Of a stretch of 50,344 bases of DNA, positions 23,875 through 32,419 are shown in pieces; the first letter of the stretch is position 1; each line of letters starts with the position of its first letter. The notes beneath the pieces were generated by a model. The model did no database searches, had not been told where the DNA came from, and saw only the letters and a list, made by a program, of their open reading frames with translations. The stretch covers positions 1 to 50,344 of the forward strand of contig BEHX01000012.1 in assembly GCA_002898295.1 (NCBI GenBank). Direction: 5' to 3'. The translations under genes were made by a program, and so were the position numbers. The DNA is from a bacterium HR21 (GTDB lineage: Bacteria > Bacteroidota > Ignavibacteria > Kapaibacteriales > HRBIN21).

Positions 23875-26385
23875 CTACCGCTGGAGGAGAAGCGGGATGG
23901 TATACCACTCCGTTCCAAGCTGGAGGCGCAGCCAGTAGGGGCCGGAAGCACACGGCTGCCCGGTGTCTGTCCGCCCATCCCAGAGCAGCATCCCAGTGGA
24001 GCCTGTGCCGGTACGCAACCGACGCACGGGCTTCCCCTCGGTGCTGACGATCACGGCGTGCTGTAGCCTGATATTTTCAGGTACTTCGTACGCAATCACC
24101 ACCTGCTCTGTTGCCGGGATCGGCGCAACTCGTAGCCGAACCCCTGCAGGGAGCCTCTCGCGGATTCCAACGCCCTGCTTGCCAACGCCGCGGAGAGCAA
24201 CGCGGGTACTGTCCCGGTGGAAGCGTCCGGCGTAGATGAGGATGAGCTCCTGTTGGGAGAGACCTTCCACGAGAGGTGCGAAGCGGAGTGTCAGCTCCAG
24301 GCTCTGCCCTGAATCCAGTGTCAGCGGTGTCTGAGGTGGGTCAACGAGACTGAAGGGGGGCGCTGCCGAGATGCTCAGGCGCAGCTCCTTGAGGGTGACG
24401 GGGAGCGGTCCGGGATTGGTCAGCTGGAGCGACAGCTGACGGCTTTTGCCCAGCTCAACAGTGTCGAAGTCCAGAAGATCTGTCGAGGCACGCAGCTGGG
24501 GCAGTGCTCCGCTCCCACGCAACAGGAGCGACGGGGGCGAGCTCACATTGGCGGTGAACTGTACCGATGCTGTGCGCTCGCCGAGTGCCGATGGGATAAA
24601 GGCCAGCACGAGGGTCCGCTCCTGCTGCGGAGCCAGTGTGAACGAGCCGCCCCCGCTGAGGAGACGGAAGTCGGCAGCATGAGCGCCGCTGAGGGTAACC
24701 GCTGTGACCCGCAGGGTATCCTCCCCGGCATTGTAGAGAACCCCGTGGAGTTCGACGGCAGTACTATCGCCAAGCTCCAGCGTTCCGAACTCCACCGTGG
24801 ACTGTCGGAGTGCCAACACGGGCTGTCCTGGCTGGGTCACGGTCAGCTGGGCAACCTGGCTTATGGTCTGTCCACACCCGTTCCAGACCAGACAATCGTA
24901 CCCGCCGGCGTCGGAGAGCTGGACAGAAGCGATCGTGTAGGTGGGCTGTACTGCGCCGGCAATGGGGACCCCATTTTTCCGCCACTGGTACTGGAGCTCG
25001 GCTCCCTGTGCCTCTACACGGAAGGTCACCGACTGCCCGACGCGCACGCTCTGCGATTGCGGATGCTGCACGATCACAGGTGGTTCTCCAACAGTGAGCC
25101 GGACCTGGGAGCTGTACGCGGGGGGCTCGCAGTCACCGGAGACGACAACGTCATAGAAGCCGGAATCTGTCGGTTGGACAGCTGCAATCGTGTAGGTTGC
25201 CTCTGTTGCTCCCTGGATGGGGGTTCCATTCTTGCGCCATTGGTAGCGGAGGTTAGAACCCGTTGCCGTGACACGGAAGACGGCCCGCTGCCCGGCGCAG
25301 ACTGTCAGCGGCTGCGGTTGCTGCGTAATGCGGGGGCGTTCCTTGACCGTGAGGCGGACCGTATCGCTGGTCGTTGAGCCACAGGCATTGCTGACGACGA
25401 CATCATAGACACCGGCAGCGCTCGGAGTAGCAACGAACTGGTACGTTGCCGTTGTGGCGCCAGGGATATTCTGTCCGTTGAGCCGCCATTGGTAGCTCAG
25501 CCCTGAGCCTTGGGCAGAGACGCTCAGCGTCACGCTGGTCCCCTCGCAGACCGGCTGCAGGGGTTGAGGGTGTTGGGTAATCTGCGGGGGACCGCTGATG
25601 GAGAAGTTCCCATCACTGACATCGAAGAGCTGAGCATCGGCAGCATCGACGATGCGGATGCGGTACTGTGAGCCAGGCGGTTGATTTGCTGGAATAGACC
25701 AGCTCCAGCTCCCCGCCGATGCCGGAACGTTCGTTGCCAAGGTTGTCCAGCTCTGCCCACCGTTTGCGGAGAGTTCAATGGTGACGTTGTCTACCCCGAC
25801 GCTGTTCCAGCGGATTGTCTTCGTGCTCCCAGCGCACCATGTCTCGCCGCCGTTGGGTTCCAGCACAGTGATCCCGGCAACGGTCAGCGTCACCGGGGAG
25901 AGGAAGTTCCAGAAGTCCCCCGAATTGTTCCCGTTGTTGTTGACGGCGTTGCCAGCAGCGCGGAGTGTGTAGAGCCCTGGGGTGCTCGGGGCAGTCCAAC
26001 TGAAGCTGAAGGCAGCCTGTCCATTGCTCATCGTTTTAGGCTGCGTGTGGGTCAGCTCGCCGTTCGAGAGCTGCAGACCAGAGCCCGATGCCGGACTAAG
26101 GCTTCCGGCGTTCTGTCCTGACTGATTGTGGACAGCAATGTCGATACCGGCGGCTTGTTGCGAGCTGTGGGCAACGATGACGGTCAACGTAAGCGTCTGC
26201 CCCGGACGAGTCCGAAAGCTCCCGCTCCCACTTTGGGCTGTCAACGTGGTGCTTGAGCTCGGAGTAGAGCCGTGGCAGGTACAGCCGGTTTGCGTTACCC
26301 CCGTGATTCCCGAGGGGTAGCCCAGAGAAGGTACGGAGCTGGCAAGTCCTCCGAAGAGCCCAAGGAGGAGAAGTCTGTACCGCAT
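23875..26385 (-). CDS. Large Ig-repeat surface protein with choice-of-anchor V domain and T9SS sorting domain
   Basis: 836 residues. Signal peptide (about 1-22), then a choice-of-anchor V (Reeler-like) domain that opens with TGCTCHGSTPS (about 34-44). Next come a Kre9/KNH-like domain (PNGGETWCAGSTKTIRW), three Ig-like repeats with the YQWRxNG core (about 275-540), two ASH/choice-of-anchor D-type domains (VEFGTLELGDS and LLDFDTVELGKS) and a T9SS type A module (VPENIRLQHAVIVSTEGKPV). The CxCH of the first domain is not a standard CxxCH heme site. A secreted or surface-attached structural protein; it closes the minus-strand envelope operon, 26 bases after the Rieske gene. Confidence 0.85.
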   Translation of the reverse strand: MRYRLLLLGLFGGLASSVPSLGYPSGITGVTQTGCTCHGSTPSSSTTLTAQSGSGSFRTRPGQTLTLTVIVAHSSQQAAGIDIAVHNQSGQNAGSLSPASGSGLQLSNGELTHTQPKTMSNGQAAFSFSWTAPSTPGLYTLRAAGNAVNNNGNNSGDFWNFLSPVTLTVAGITVLEPNGGETWCAGSTKTIRWNSVGVDNVTIELSANGGQSWTTLATNVPASAGSWSWSIPANQPPGSQYRIRIVDAADAQLFDVSDGNFSISGPPQITQHPQPLQPVCEGTSVTLSVSAQGSGLSYQWRLNGQNIPGATTATYQFVATPSAAGVYDVVVSNACGSTTSDTVRLTVKERPRITQQPQPLTVCAGQRAVFRVTATGSNLRYQWRKNGTPIQGATEATYTIAAVQPTDSGFYDVVVSGDCEPPAYSSQVRLTVGEPPVIVQHPQSQSVRVGQSVTFRVEAQGAELQYQWRKNGVPIAGAVQPTYTIASVQLSDAGGYDCLVWNGCGQTISQVAQLTVTQPGQPVLALRQSTVEFGTLELGDSTAVELHGVLYNAGEDTLRVTAVTLSGAHAADFRLLSGGGSFTLAPQQERTLVLAFIPSALGERTASVQFTANVSSPPSLLLRGSGALPQLRASTDLLDFDTVELGKSRQLSLQLTNPGPLPVTLKELRLSISAAPPFSLVDPPQTPLTLDSGQSLELTLRFAPLVEGLSQQELILIYAGRFHRDSTRVALRGVGKQGVGIRERLPAGVRLRVAPIPATEQVVIAYEVPENIRLQHAVIVSTEGKPVRRLRTGTGSTGMLLWDGRTDTGQPCASGPYWLRLQLGTEWYTIPLLLQR

Positions 26386-26411
26386 GGGATTGCCCGGAGT
26401 TGTGAGACATT

Positions 26412-26864
26412 TCAGAACGTGATGAGCAGCACGTTGCGCGCGGCATCGTACCGGCTGGCAAAGCGCGGCAACGCTCGACTTGCGGGTCCCTGAAGAACAT
26501 GCCCATCAGCCGCTGCGAAGCGGGAGCCGTGGCAGAGACACGGGATAGCTCCTCCCTGGGGCAGCTCGACTTCGCAGCCCTGGTGAGTGCACACGGTAGA
26601 GAAGACCACAAACTCGCTCTGTCCTAACCGAATGATGAGCACCGGGCGCCCACCATTGTGGGGAGCGAACGTTTTCTTGACCGCTCCACCGACCTGCTGC
26701 AATTCGGGAACGGTTGCCAGATCCAGTTCAACTGTCCCGCCTGGTTCGGTCGGCTTTGTCTCCGAGGAACACGAGGCAAGGAGGGCAGGGAAGCAAAGCC
26801 CAGCGCCCACGCAGAGAGCTGCCTTGAGGAATTCTCGGCGTTTAGGCTGCATGGTCGGCTCCAT
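26412..26864 (-). CDS. Rieske [2Fe-2S] lipoprotein with Tat-type signal
   Basis: 150 residues from ATG 26864 (ATG 26852 also possible). The N-terminus has a twin-Arg segment (KRREFLKAA) and a lipobox ending at Cys32 (LLASC), so it should be folded, exported by Tat and lipid-anchored. The Rieske box is complete: Cys92/His94 (CTHQGC) and Cys109/His112 (CLCHGSRF), with Cys97 and Cys111 placed for the stabilising disulfide of bc-type Rieske proteins. No cytochrome b is in the same operon; the cytochrome b fusion at 16998 is the only one in the window. It could serve a quinol-oxidising complex or an oxygenase-like role; the former is more likely. Confidence 0.88.
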   Translation of the reverse strand: MEPTMQPKRREFLKAALCVGAGLCFPALLASCSSETKPTEPGGTVELDLATVPELQQVGGAVKKTFAPHNGGRPVLIIRLGQSEFVVFSTVCTHQGCEVELPQGGAIPCLCHGSRFAAADGHVLQGPASRALPRFASRYDAARNVLLITF

Positions 26865-26874
26865 GGTCTTTGTC

Positions 26875-27543
26875 TCACGGTTGGTTGGACTTCGGTGCAG
26901 CTGTGCTGCCGTAGAAGGTGGTCCAGACACGGATGACCTCACCCACGCGGCTGCCGATAATGCCCTGGCGTCCGCGAATGTTGAAGTCGCGCAGCGTGAG
27001 TGTGAACTCGCTCTGGACGAGCACCAGATCGCCTGGGGCACGTTTCCGGGTCTCCTCGCTTTCGAGAACGTAGGTGAGGCTGATGGGGAGCTCCATGGGC
27101 TTCTCGACCCCGTGCAAGGAGAAGATCCCGACGGCTTTCGCCGTCAGGCTCACGCGCTGAGGACTCCGCTCGGTAAAGCGGATCTCCTTGAGCCCGGTAA
27201 TGTCGAAGGTGATGAAGGGATACCGTTCGGCATCGAGCCAGTCAGGGCTACGGAGGTGCTCGTCGCGGCGGGCAATTCCGGTGCGCATACTGGCAACAGC
27301 AACTTGGATCCGCCCGCGAGTGGCTTCTACATTCAGCGGGTCGAGTGTGAAGCTCCCGGTAATGCCGTCGGCAGTCCCCTCGAATTCTTCCAGAGGAGCT
27401 GTGCTGCGGAACTTACAGAGGTTCTGTCCGACGCTGTTGGTGAGCGTCACCGTCTTCTGTCCGCTGATCGGCAGAGGGAGAGGCGTCTGCGCCCAGGTAG
27501 GCAGCAGGGCTATGAGTGCAATCCCGGCAAGGCGTCTGACCAT
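26875..27543 (-). CDS. YceI family periplasmic protein
   Basis: 222 residues from the ATG at 27543, which begins a signal peptide (MVRRLAGIALIALLPTWAQ). The lipocalin-like YceI domain follows, with GITGSFTLDP, the SPDWLDAERYPFITFDI block and a C-terminal SEFTLTLRDFNI. YceI proteins bind isoprenoid chains, in some cases quinones. This one sits between a small membrane protein and a Rieske protein, which fits a quinone-handling role. Gap of 10 bases to the Rieske start. Confidence 0.85.
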   Translation of the reverse strand: MVRRLAGIALIALLPTWAQTPLPLPISGQKTVTLTNSVGQNLCKFRSTAPLEEFEGTADGITGSFTLDPLNVEATRGRIQVAVASMRTGIARRDEHLRSPDWLDAERYPFITFDITGLKEIRFTERSPQRVSLTAKAVGIFSLHGVEKPMELPISLTYVLESEETRKRAPGDLVLVQSEFTLTLRDFNIRGRQGIIGSRVGEVIRVWTTFYGSTAAPKSNQP

Positions 27544-27572
27544 TGTGGTATCAACTGCTGGTGAGACATTCT

Positions 27573-27839
27573 CTACCGTTGGCGTCGTTGCCGCCACCAG
27601 CCCACAAGCCACGCTCCAATGCCGGCAGCGGCCAGAGGTCCTGCCAGGTCGAGTCCAATCCAGATGCCAGGTTCCCACACGACATGCTCCCGTTGCGTAC
27701 CGAAGATGGGATCAGCTTCCCGGTAGACTCGCATCTGCCGGTCCTTCGTGAAGATGTTCGCCCCGTGCACGAGCCAGAGGGCGAGCACGGACACGGCGAT
27801 AAACGCTCCGACCCACTGGAGAAGTTTCCACCCGCGCAT
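27573..27839 (-). CDS. Two-helix membrane protein of unknown function
   Basis: 88 residues. The ATG at 27839 has a GGAGG ribosome site 6 bases upstream. Helices at about 7-27 (LLQWVGAFIAVSVLALWLV) and 60-80 (IGLDLAGPLAAAGIGAWLV), with a periplasmic loop between them and a basic C-terminus (WWRQRRQR). No family recognised. Its place between the cytochrome-barrel gene and YceI suggests the same pathway. Confidence 0.7.
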   Translation of the reverse strand: MRGWKLLQWVGAFIAVSVLALWLVHGANIFTKDRQMRVYREADPIFGTQREHVVWEPGIWIGLDLAGPLAAAGIGAWLVGWWRQRRQR

Positions 27840-27852
27840 GGCATTCCTCCGG

Positions 27853-29013
27853 TCAATAGAACACGTGCAGCTGGAGGGCAACGCGCCCGCTGCGGTACCC
27901 CTCCGTATCTGCCCAGCGATACTCCGGACGCAGCTCAACGAAGGGCAAGACGAAGAGCTGGGCTCCGAGCACGAGGTGTGTTGTGTATGGTGCCGGAGAC
28001 CATCCGGAGTCTGAGACCCGCCCGTGTTCGAAGCGGGCATAGGGCATCATGACATTCCAGAGCCAGAGATCAATTTCAGCGGTGACTGCCCAGCGGTGGA
28101 GGGACGAGCTGCGGAAACGGCTGTACTCTGCCCAGAGGGCACCGTGGTCATGCCATCCGATACCAGCGAACCCATGGGCAAGCCAGAAATCCCGGTTGCC
28201 AAGCCAGGAGCCGCCGAGCGAGAGCGTCCACGAGCCGAGCTTCGGAGTCAGCCACAGGTGGGCATTCCCGACCGGGGCGGTGGCGGCTGTTACTGGGGCA
28301 GACTCGCCGCGGGGATTCCGGAGCACAACTGCGGAGAGCGCACCACCACGGAACACCCCCACACTGGTGGCAAGCCAGGACAGAGACGCCCACTGCAGGA
28401 GGGCACCCCACTGGGCGAAATTCGGTGCCAGAAGGTAGGTCTGCTGCGGGGAGTCAAATTGTGCCCCGGGGATGCGAGAGAGCAGCATCGTGTGGTCATC
28501 GTAGTGCAAGCCGACAGCCGGACGGAAGAAGCCCAGCTGGAGTTCTGGCATCCCATGTCCGGGATAGATGCCCAAAGACGCGCTCCACCGTTGCTGCCCG
28601 GGGAAGACGAGGCGCCCGCCGTTGAGTGTTGCCCTCAGCGAAAGCGCTTTGATCGGAGATATGCCTACGTGGAGTGCACCCTGCATGGGGAAGAGCCGCC
28701 AGCCGGAGGCATAGGCAGGGTTGTGGGACTCAAATCCCTGGAGCCGGGCATCTATGCCGAAAAGCAGGCGCCCGTCCCAGAGGGAGTTCCCCGCACGCTC
28801 CCACCACCGTTCCAGTGTGCCCAGCCCGAGCTGATGCCACCGGAGGAGACCAACATCGTGCAGGCTGTACCAACCTAGCTCGCTGCGGAGCCCGCTCCCC
28901 TGAGGGAAGGCGTGGCAGGCACTGCAGCGGTTCCCTGTCAAGAGTACAAACTGGGGGATAGCGCCACACACCGCCGGGATACTCATGGTAAGGCAGATCC
29001 ACCGAAGGTGCAT
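27853..29013 (-). CDS. Outer membrane beta-barrel fused to a monoheme cytochrome c motif
   Basis: 386 residues from ATG 29013 (ATG 28986 is an alternative). A short N-terminal export sequence leads to IPQFVLLTGNRCSACHAFP, where Cys30-Cys33-His34 form a single CxxCH heme site. The rest (about 60-386) shows alternating polar and aromatic strands, many Trp/Tyr/Gly turns and a C-terminal aromatic residue (VFY), as in outer membrane porins. This layout recalls fused cytochrome-porins such as Cyc2, though the family 'IPxFxxxxGxxCxxCH' is broader and mostly uncharacterised. Possible role: electron transfer across the outer membrane. First gene of the envelope group; 13 bases before the next. Confidence 0.7.
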   Translation of the reverse strand: MHLRWICLTMSIPAVCGAIPQFVLLTGNRCSACHAFPQGSGLRSELGWYSLHDVGLLRWHQLGLGTLERWWERAGNSLWDGRLLFGIDARLQGFESHNPAYASGWRLFPMQGALHVGISPIKALSLRATLNGGRLVFPGQQRWSASLGIYPGHGMPELQLGFFRPAVGLHYDDHTMLLSRIPGAQFDSPQQTYLLAPNFAQWGALLQWASLSWLATSVGVFRGGALSAVVLRNPRGESAPVTAATAPVGNAHLWLTPKLGSWTLSLGGSWLGNRDFWLAHGFAGIGWHDHGALWAEYSRFRSSSLHRWAVTAEIDLWLWNVMMPYARFEHGRVSDSGWSPAPYTTHLVLGAQLFVLPFVELRPEYRWADTEGYRSGRVALQLHVFY

Positions 29014-29101
29014 GAGGCTGATGCTCTCCGGTTTTCTGGCACAAACGCGCTGCCTCTTGGACAAGTTCCCTCCCTGCGAGCCACAGACCCGAGGAGTCTG
29101 G

Positions 29102-29914
29102 TCAGATGTAGAGCGCGCTACTGAACTCCCGGCGTCGGCGCAGTGTGATGGGGTGCTCTTCGCCGAGGAACTTGAAGATAGCAATGCAGATGCGGCGGGC
29201 AGCGTCCTCGTTGTAGTACCGATGGTGCCGGATTACCTCGATGAAGTGTTCGAGCGCCGTATCGAATTCCCCACGTTGGAGTGCCTGGACACCGCTCCAG
29301 AAGAGCGGACGGACAGGATCGGGCGGGAGCTCCTCTTCCGAGCGCAGCTGCAACAGAGGAGCGAGGGTACGGATAGCTTCGGCTACCTCCTCGTGCGGTG
29401 AGCCGGGCTCGATTGGAGCCACCAATTCCCGTGCACGGTCAGGCTCTGCGAAGAGCAGGAGTCGTGCCAGGAGCACCCGTGCCTGTTCATTGTGGGGCTC
29501 TGCCGCTAGGACGCGCTCGAGCACTTCTTGGGCTTCGGAGATGCGGTGCTGCTGGAGGAGTTCCTCGGCCTGTTGCAGGAGCTTGCGGTGTGGGCTGGGA
29601 AGTGCCTGCTCCAGCCAGCGTTCAATGAGGTGCTCGGGGAGTGCCCCGACGAACTCGTTGATGACCTCCCCGTCAACGAAGAGCTTGACATTGGGGATGC
29701 TCCGAACCCCGTAGCGATATGCCAGCTCGGGATGCTCTTCGGTATTGACTTTCGCCAGTACCCAGCGTCCGTTTGCCTTCTGGGCAAGGCGTTCCAGGAC
29801 AGGGGAGAGGATCCGGCACGGCATGCACCACTCTGCCCAGAAGTCTACCAGGACGGGCACTGTGTAGCTCCGCTGGATCACTTCGCGCTCGAAGTCGTGG
29901 ACGTCGTAGCTCAT
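29102..29914 (-). CDS. cnoX: Thioredoxin-TPR protein (CnoX/YbbN-like)
   Basis: 270 residues. Thioredoxin domain at about 1-110 with active site WCMPC (Cys30, Cys33), cis-Pro in RSIPNVKLF, then a TPR-like helical part (about 115-270). This is the CnoX (YbbN) architecture, a holdase that protects proteins from oxidation and hands them to GroEL. Here the CxxC pair is intact, so it can also reduce disulfides, unlike E. coli CnoX. It follows dnaA by 32 bases. Confidence 0.85.
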   Translation of the reverse strand: MSYDVHDFEREVIQRSYTVPVLVDFWAEWCMPCRILSPVLERLAQKANGRWVLAKVNTEEHPELAYRYGVRSIPNVKLFVDGEVINEFVGALPEHLIERWLEQALPSPHRKLLQQAEELLQQHRISEAQEVLERVLAAEPHNEQARVLLARLLLFAEPDRARELVAPIEPGSPHEEVAEAIRTLAPLLQLRSEEELPPDPVRPLFWSGVQALQRGEFDTALEHFIEVIRHHRYYNEDAARRICIAIFKFLGEEHPITLRRRREFSSALYI

Positions 29915-29946
29915 GGCGGACAGCTTGCTGTTCGGAAACCCGGGGG

Positions 29947-31515
29947 CTAGAGACGAATAGGCTCGCCGAGCCTCTGTTCGAGGTGGCTCAGCGCTTGGCG
30001 CAGGGCACTTGAGCGGGGTAGCTCGCGTTCGATGTTCTCGCAGGCGTGGAGAGCCGTGGTGTGGTCGCGTCCGCCGAAGAGCTGCCCGATCGTCTTGAAG
30101 GGAAGCGCCAGGTATTTGCGCAGCAGGTACATGGCAAGGTGCCGGGCTTGGGCTGCTTCGCGTTTGCGGCTCTTCCCCGTGAGCACGCTCGGATCCAGAC
30201 CGTAGTAGTCTGCCACGGCAGTCAGAATGTGCTCCGGAGAGAGTGCTCGGGCTGCTTGCTGAGGCGAGGTCGGACGCAGCGCTGCTTGCCCCATCTGGGC
30301 AAGCGCCTGGTGGGCTAGCTCCAGCGTGATTTCGCAGCGGTCCAGCGTGGCTCGTGCCAGGAGGTGGATGAGGCAGCCTTCCAGTTCGCGGATGTTGCTC
30401 GTGATATGCTGCGCCAGGTACTGCAGCACGTCTTCAGGCAGTTCTAAGCCTTCATCGGCACTCTTCCGGCGCAGGATTTCCAGGCGCAGCTCGTACTCCG
30501 GGGGCTGGATTTCAGCGACCAATCCCCATTGGAAGCGGGAAATGAGCCGTTCGTCCACGTCGGCAAGCTCCCGTGGGGGCTTGTCGCTGGTGAAGATGAG
30601 TTGCTTGCCGGCTTGGTAGAGGGTGTTGAAGATGTGGAAGAAGTGCTGCTGGGTTTTTTCCTTGCCGGCAAGGAACTGGATGTCGTCGATGATGAGCACA
30701 TCGGCGCTCGTGTAGAAGGCGGTGAACTCATGGGCGTGATGTTGCTGGAGGGCAGTGATGTAGCCGGTGGTGAAGTACTCGCTGCTGACGTAGACCAGCC
30801 GCAGTGGCAGCCGACGCTGCCCGAGGTAGTTATGGACTGCCTGCACCAGGTGGGTTTTGCCTAAGCCGATCCCGCCGTAGATGAGCAGGGGATTGAAGCG
30901 GGTTTGTCCCGGTTGCTCGGCTACAGAGCGAGCGGCGGTATATGCCAGGCGATTGCTTGCCCCACAGATGAAACGCTCGAAGGTAAAGCGGGGGTTGATG
31001 GGCGAAATCAGGATATGCGGCGGCGTTGTCTGCAACGGGAGTGCTTGTTGCGGTGGCGGAGTCCGCAGGGCAGGCAGACGGACAGTGCGCTGGTGCACGT
31101 CTTCGCCACGCTCGAGCATGACGTTGTACTGCAGACGGGCGTGGGCGCCGAAGACCTGGACGAGCGCACGCTGGAGGAGCCCGTAGTAGTGTTCTTCCAG
31201 CCACTCGCAGAAGAACTGGCTGGGCACTTGGACAGTGAGCGTGTTGTTCTCCCACCGTTCAAAGCGCAGAGGCTCGAACCAGGTTTTGAAAACCTGCGGT
31301 GGGACGTTGTCCCGGATCAGTGTCAAGAAGCGCTGCCAGAGCGCTTCGGGAGTTGCTTCCTCACGTTCGAGAGGTTTTCGGGATGTTGAGAGCCATTCGG
31401 GGAAGAGTTCAAGAGAACGTCGTGACTTGGGCAATGGAGTCCCTCTCTGCTGTGAGACCGCCTGCGCCGGAGGAGCCGCTATCGGGGCAGTGCAAAAATG
31501 CGATGTCGTCTGCAA
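29947..31515 (-). CDS. dnaA: Chromosomal replication initiator DnaA
   Basis: 522 residues from a TTG at 31515 that has GAGAGG 7 bases upstream; no ATG exists before the conserved part, and another TTG lies at 31434. Domain I (WQRFLTLIRDNVPPQVFKTWF, read in two parts, about 60-80), a linker, AAA+ domain III with Walker A GGIGLGKTH (about 214-222) and Walker B VLIIDDIQFL, and domain IV with the DnaA-box-binding signature GRDHTTALHACENIE. ATP-bound DnaA melts the origin. dnaN and gyrB are not next to it, and no clear cluster of DnaA boxes (TTATCCACA type) was seen in the flanks. Confidence 0.95.
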   Translation of the reverse strand: MQTTSHFCTAPIAAPPAQAVSQQRGTPLPKSRRSLELFPEWLSTSRKPLEREEATPEALWQRFLTLIRDNVPPQVFKTWFEPLRFERWENNTLTVQVPSQFFCEWLEEHYYGLLQRALVQVFGAHARLQYNVMLERGEDVHQRTVRLPALRTPPPQQALPLQTTPPHILISPINPRFTFERFICGASNRLAYTAARSVAEQPGQTRFNPLLIYGGIGLGKTHLVQAVHNYLGQRRLPLRLVYVSSEYFTTGYITALQQHHAHEFTAFYTSADVLIIDDIQFLAGKEKTQQHFFHIFNTLYQAGKQLIFTSDKPPRELADVDERLISRFQWGLVAEIQPPEYELRLEILRRKSADEGLELPEDVLQYLAQHITSNIRELEGCLIHLLARATLDRCEITLELAHQALAQMGQAALRPTSPQQAARALSPEHILTAVADYYGLDPSVLTGKSRKREAAQARHLAMYLLRKYLALPFKTIGQLFGGRDHTTALHACENIERELPRSSALRQALSHLEQRLGEPIRL

Positions 31516-31532
31516 TCACAGCCTCTCGGACA

Positions 31533-31552
31533 GTGTCGAAGGACAGCGACAC
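31533..31552. promoter_or_regulatory. Inverted repeat in the divergent dnaA-tatC intergenic region
   Basis: GTGTCG (31533-31538) and CGACAC (31547-31552) form a 6-bp inverted repeat with 8 bases between, inside the 136-base gap that must hold promoters for both directions. An AT-rich stretch (TTTTGTATGATAT, about 31554-31566) follows and could be part of the tatC-side promoter. Candidate only. Confidence 0.3.
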
Positions 31553-31651
31553 GTTTTGTATGATATGCCGTACAGTGCCACACCGGCGGGCAGCACCGCG
31601 CCTGAGAGGGAAGAGCGAATTTTGTGCTTCCAACGGGCTCGGTCTGGAGGA

Positions 31652-32419
31652 ATGGAGAAGCTCACGGAGCCGGGGCGGCGGCAAGAGGGGGTGCCGGAGC
31701 CAGAGGCGCAGGAGATGAGCTTTTGGGACCATCTCGGCGAGCTGCGGCGCCGCATTCTCTGGGCAGTGGTGGGTATTCTGGGAGGCTGTCTGCTGGCAGC
31801 AACGCAGGCGGAGTGGCTGGTCGACGAAGCGCTGCTCCATCCGGCGCGTCAGGCGGGCTTGGCACTCCAGAACCTGCGCCCCTTCGGGATGGTGATGCTC
31901 TACATCAAGGTCGTGCTCGTTGCCGGTCTCATCGTGGGGATGCCTTTTGCGCTCTACCAGCTCTGGCGCTTCGTTGCTCCTGGACTCTATGCCCACGAGC
32001 GGCGCTGGGTGCGGCAGCTGACACTCTGGACCTCGCTCTGTTTCCTGCTGGGGGTTGCTTTTGCATACTGGGTATTGTTGCCGGGCATGCTGCGCTTTGC
32101 TGCAGGGTTTTCCTCCGAGCATATCCGGACCATTGTGGATGTGACGGAGTACTACGGCTTTGTGACCACGACGTTGCTCGTCATGGGGGTGGTTTTCGAG
32201 CTCCCGGTGCTCCTGGCGCTCCTGGCATGGGTTGGGATTGTCCGGGCGGAGTTCCTGCGTCGGTACCGGCGTCATGCTATTGTGCTGATTCTCATCATCG
32301 CAGCCGTGCTCACCCCGACGCCGGACCCGGTCAACCAGCTTATCTTTGCTTTCCCCTTGTGGGTGCTCTACGAGCTGGGAATCCTTGTAGTCCGACTCAT
32401 CGAGAGGCGTCGCGGGTGA
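31652..32419 (+). CDS. tatC: Sec-independent protein translocase TatC
   Basis: 255 residues with six helices. Family signatures: EMSFWDHLGELRRRI at the N-terminus (cytoplasmic signal-recognition region), FALYQLWRFVAPGLYAHERR in the first loop/helix 3 region, and the conserved FELPVLL in helix 4. TatC is the receptor for twin-Arg signals; the Rieske lipoprotein in this window would be a client. The ATG lies only 1 base after a GGAGG, which is tight; an internal ATG (MSFWDHL) is possible. The stop overlaps the next gene by 4 bases (GTGA). No tatA is adjacent. Confidence 0.93.
   Translation: MEKLTEPGRRQEGVPEPEAQEMSFWDHLGELRRRILWAVVGILGGCLLAATQAEWLVDEALLHPARQAGLALQNLRPFGMVMLYIKVVLVAGLIVGMPFALYQLWRFVAPGLYAHERRWVRQLTLWTSLCFLLGVAFAYWVLLPGMLRFAAGFSSEHIRTIVDVTEYYGFVTTTLLVMGVVFELPVLLALLAWVGIVRAEFLRRYRRHAIVLILIIAAVLTPTPDPVNQLIFAFPLWVLYELGILVVRLIERRRG

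Noticed and set aside
31516-31651. Replication origin next to dnaA
   Set aside because: No cluster of TTATCCACA-type boxes and no AT-rich unwinding stretch; only a short GTGTCG inverted repeat.
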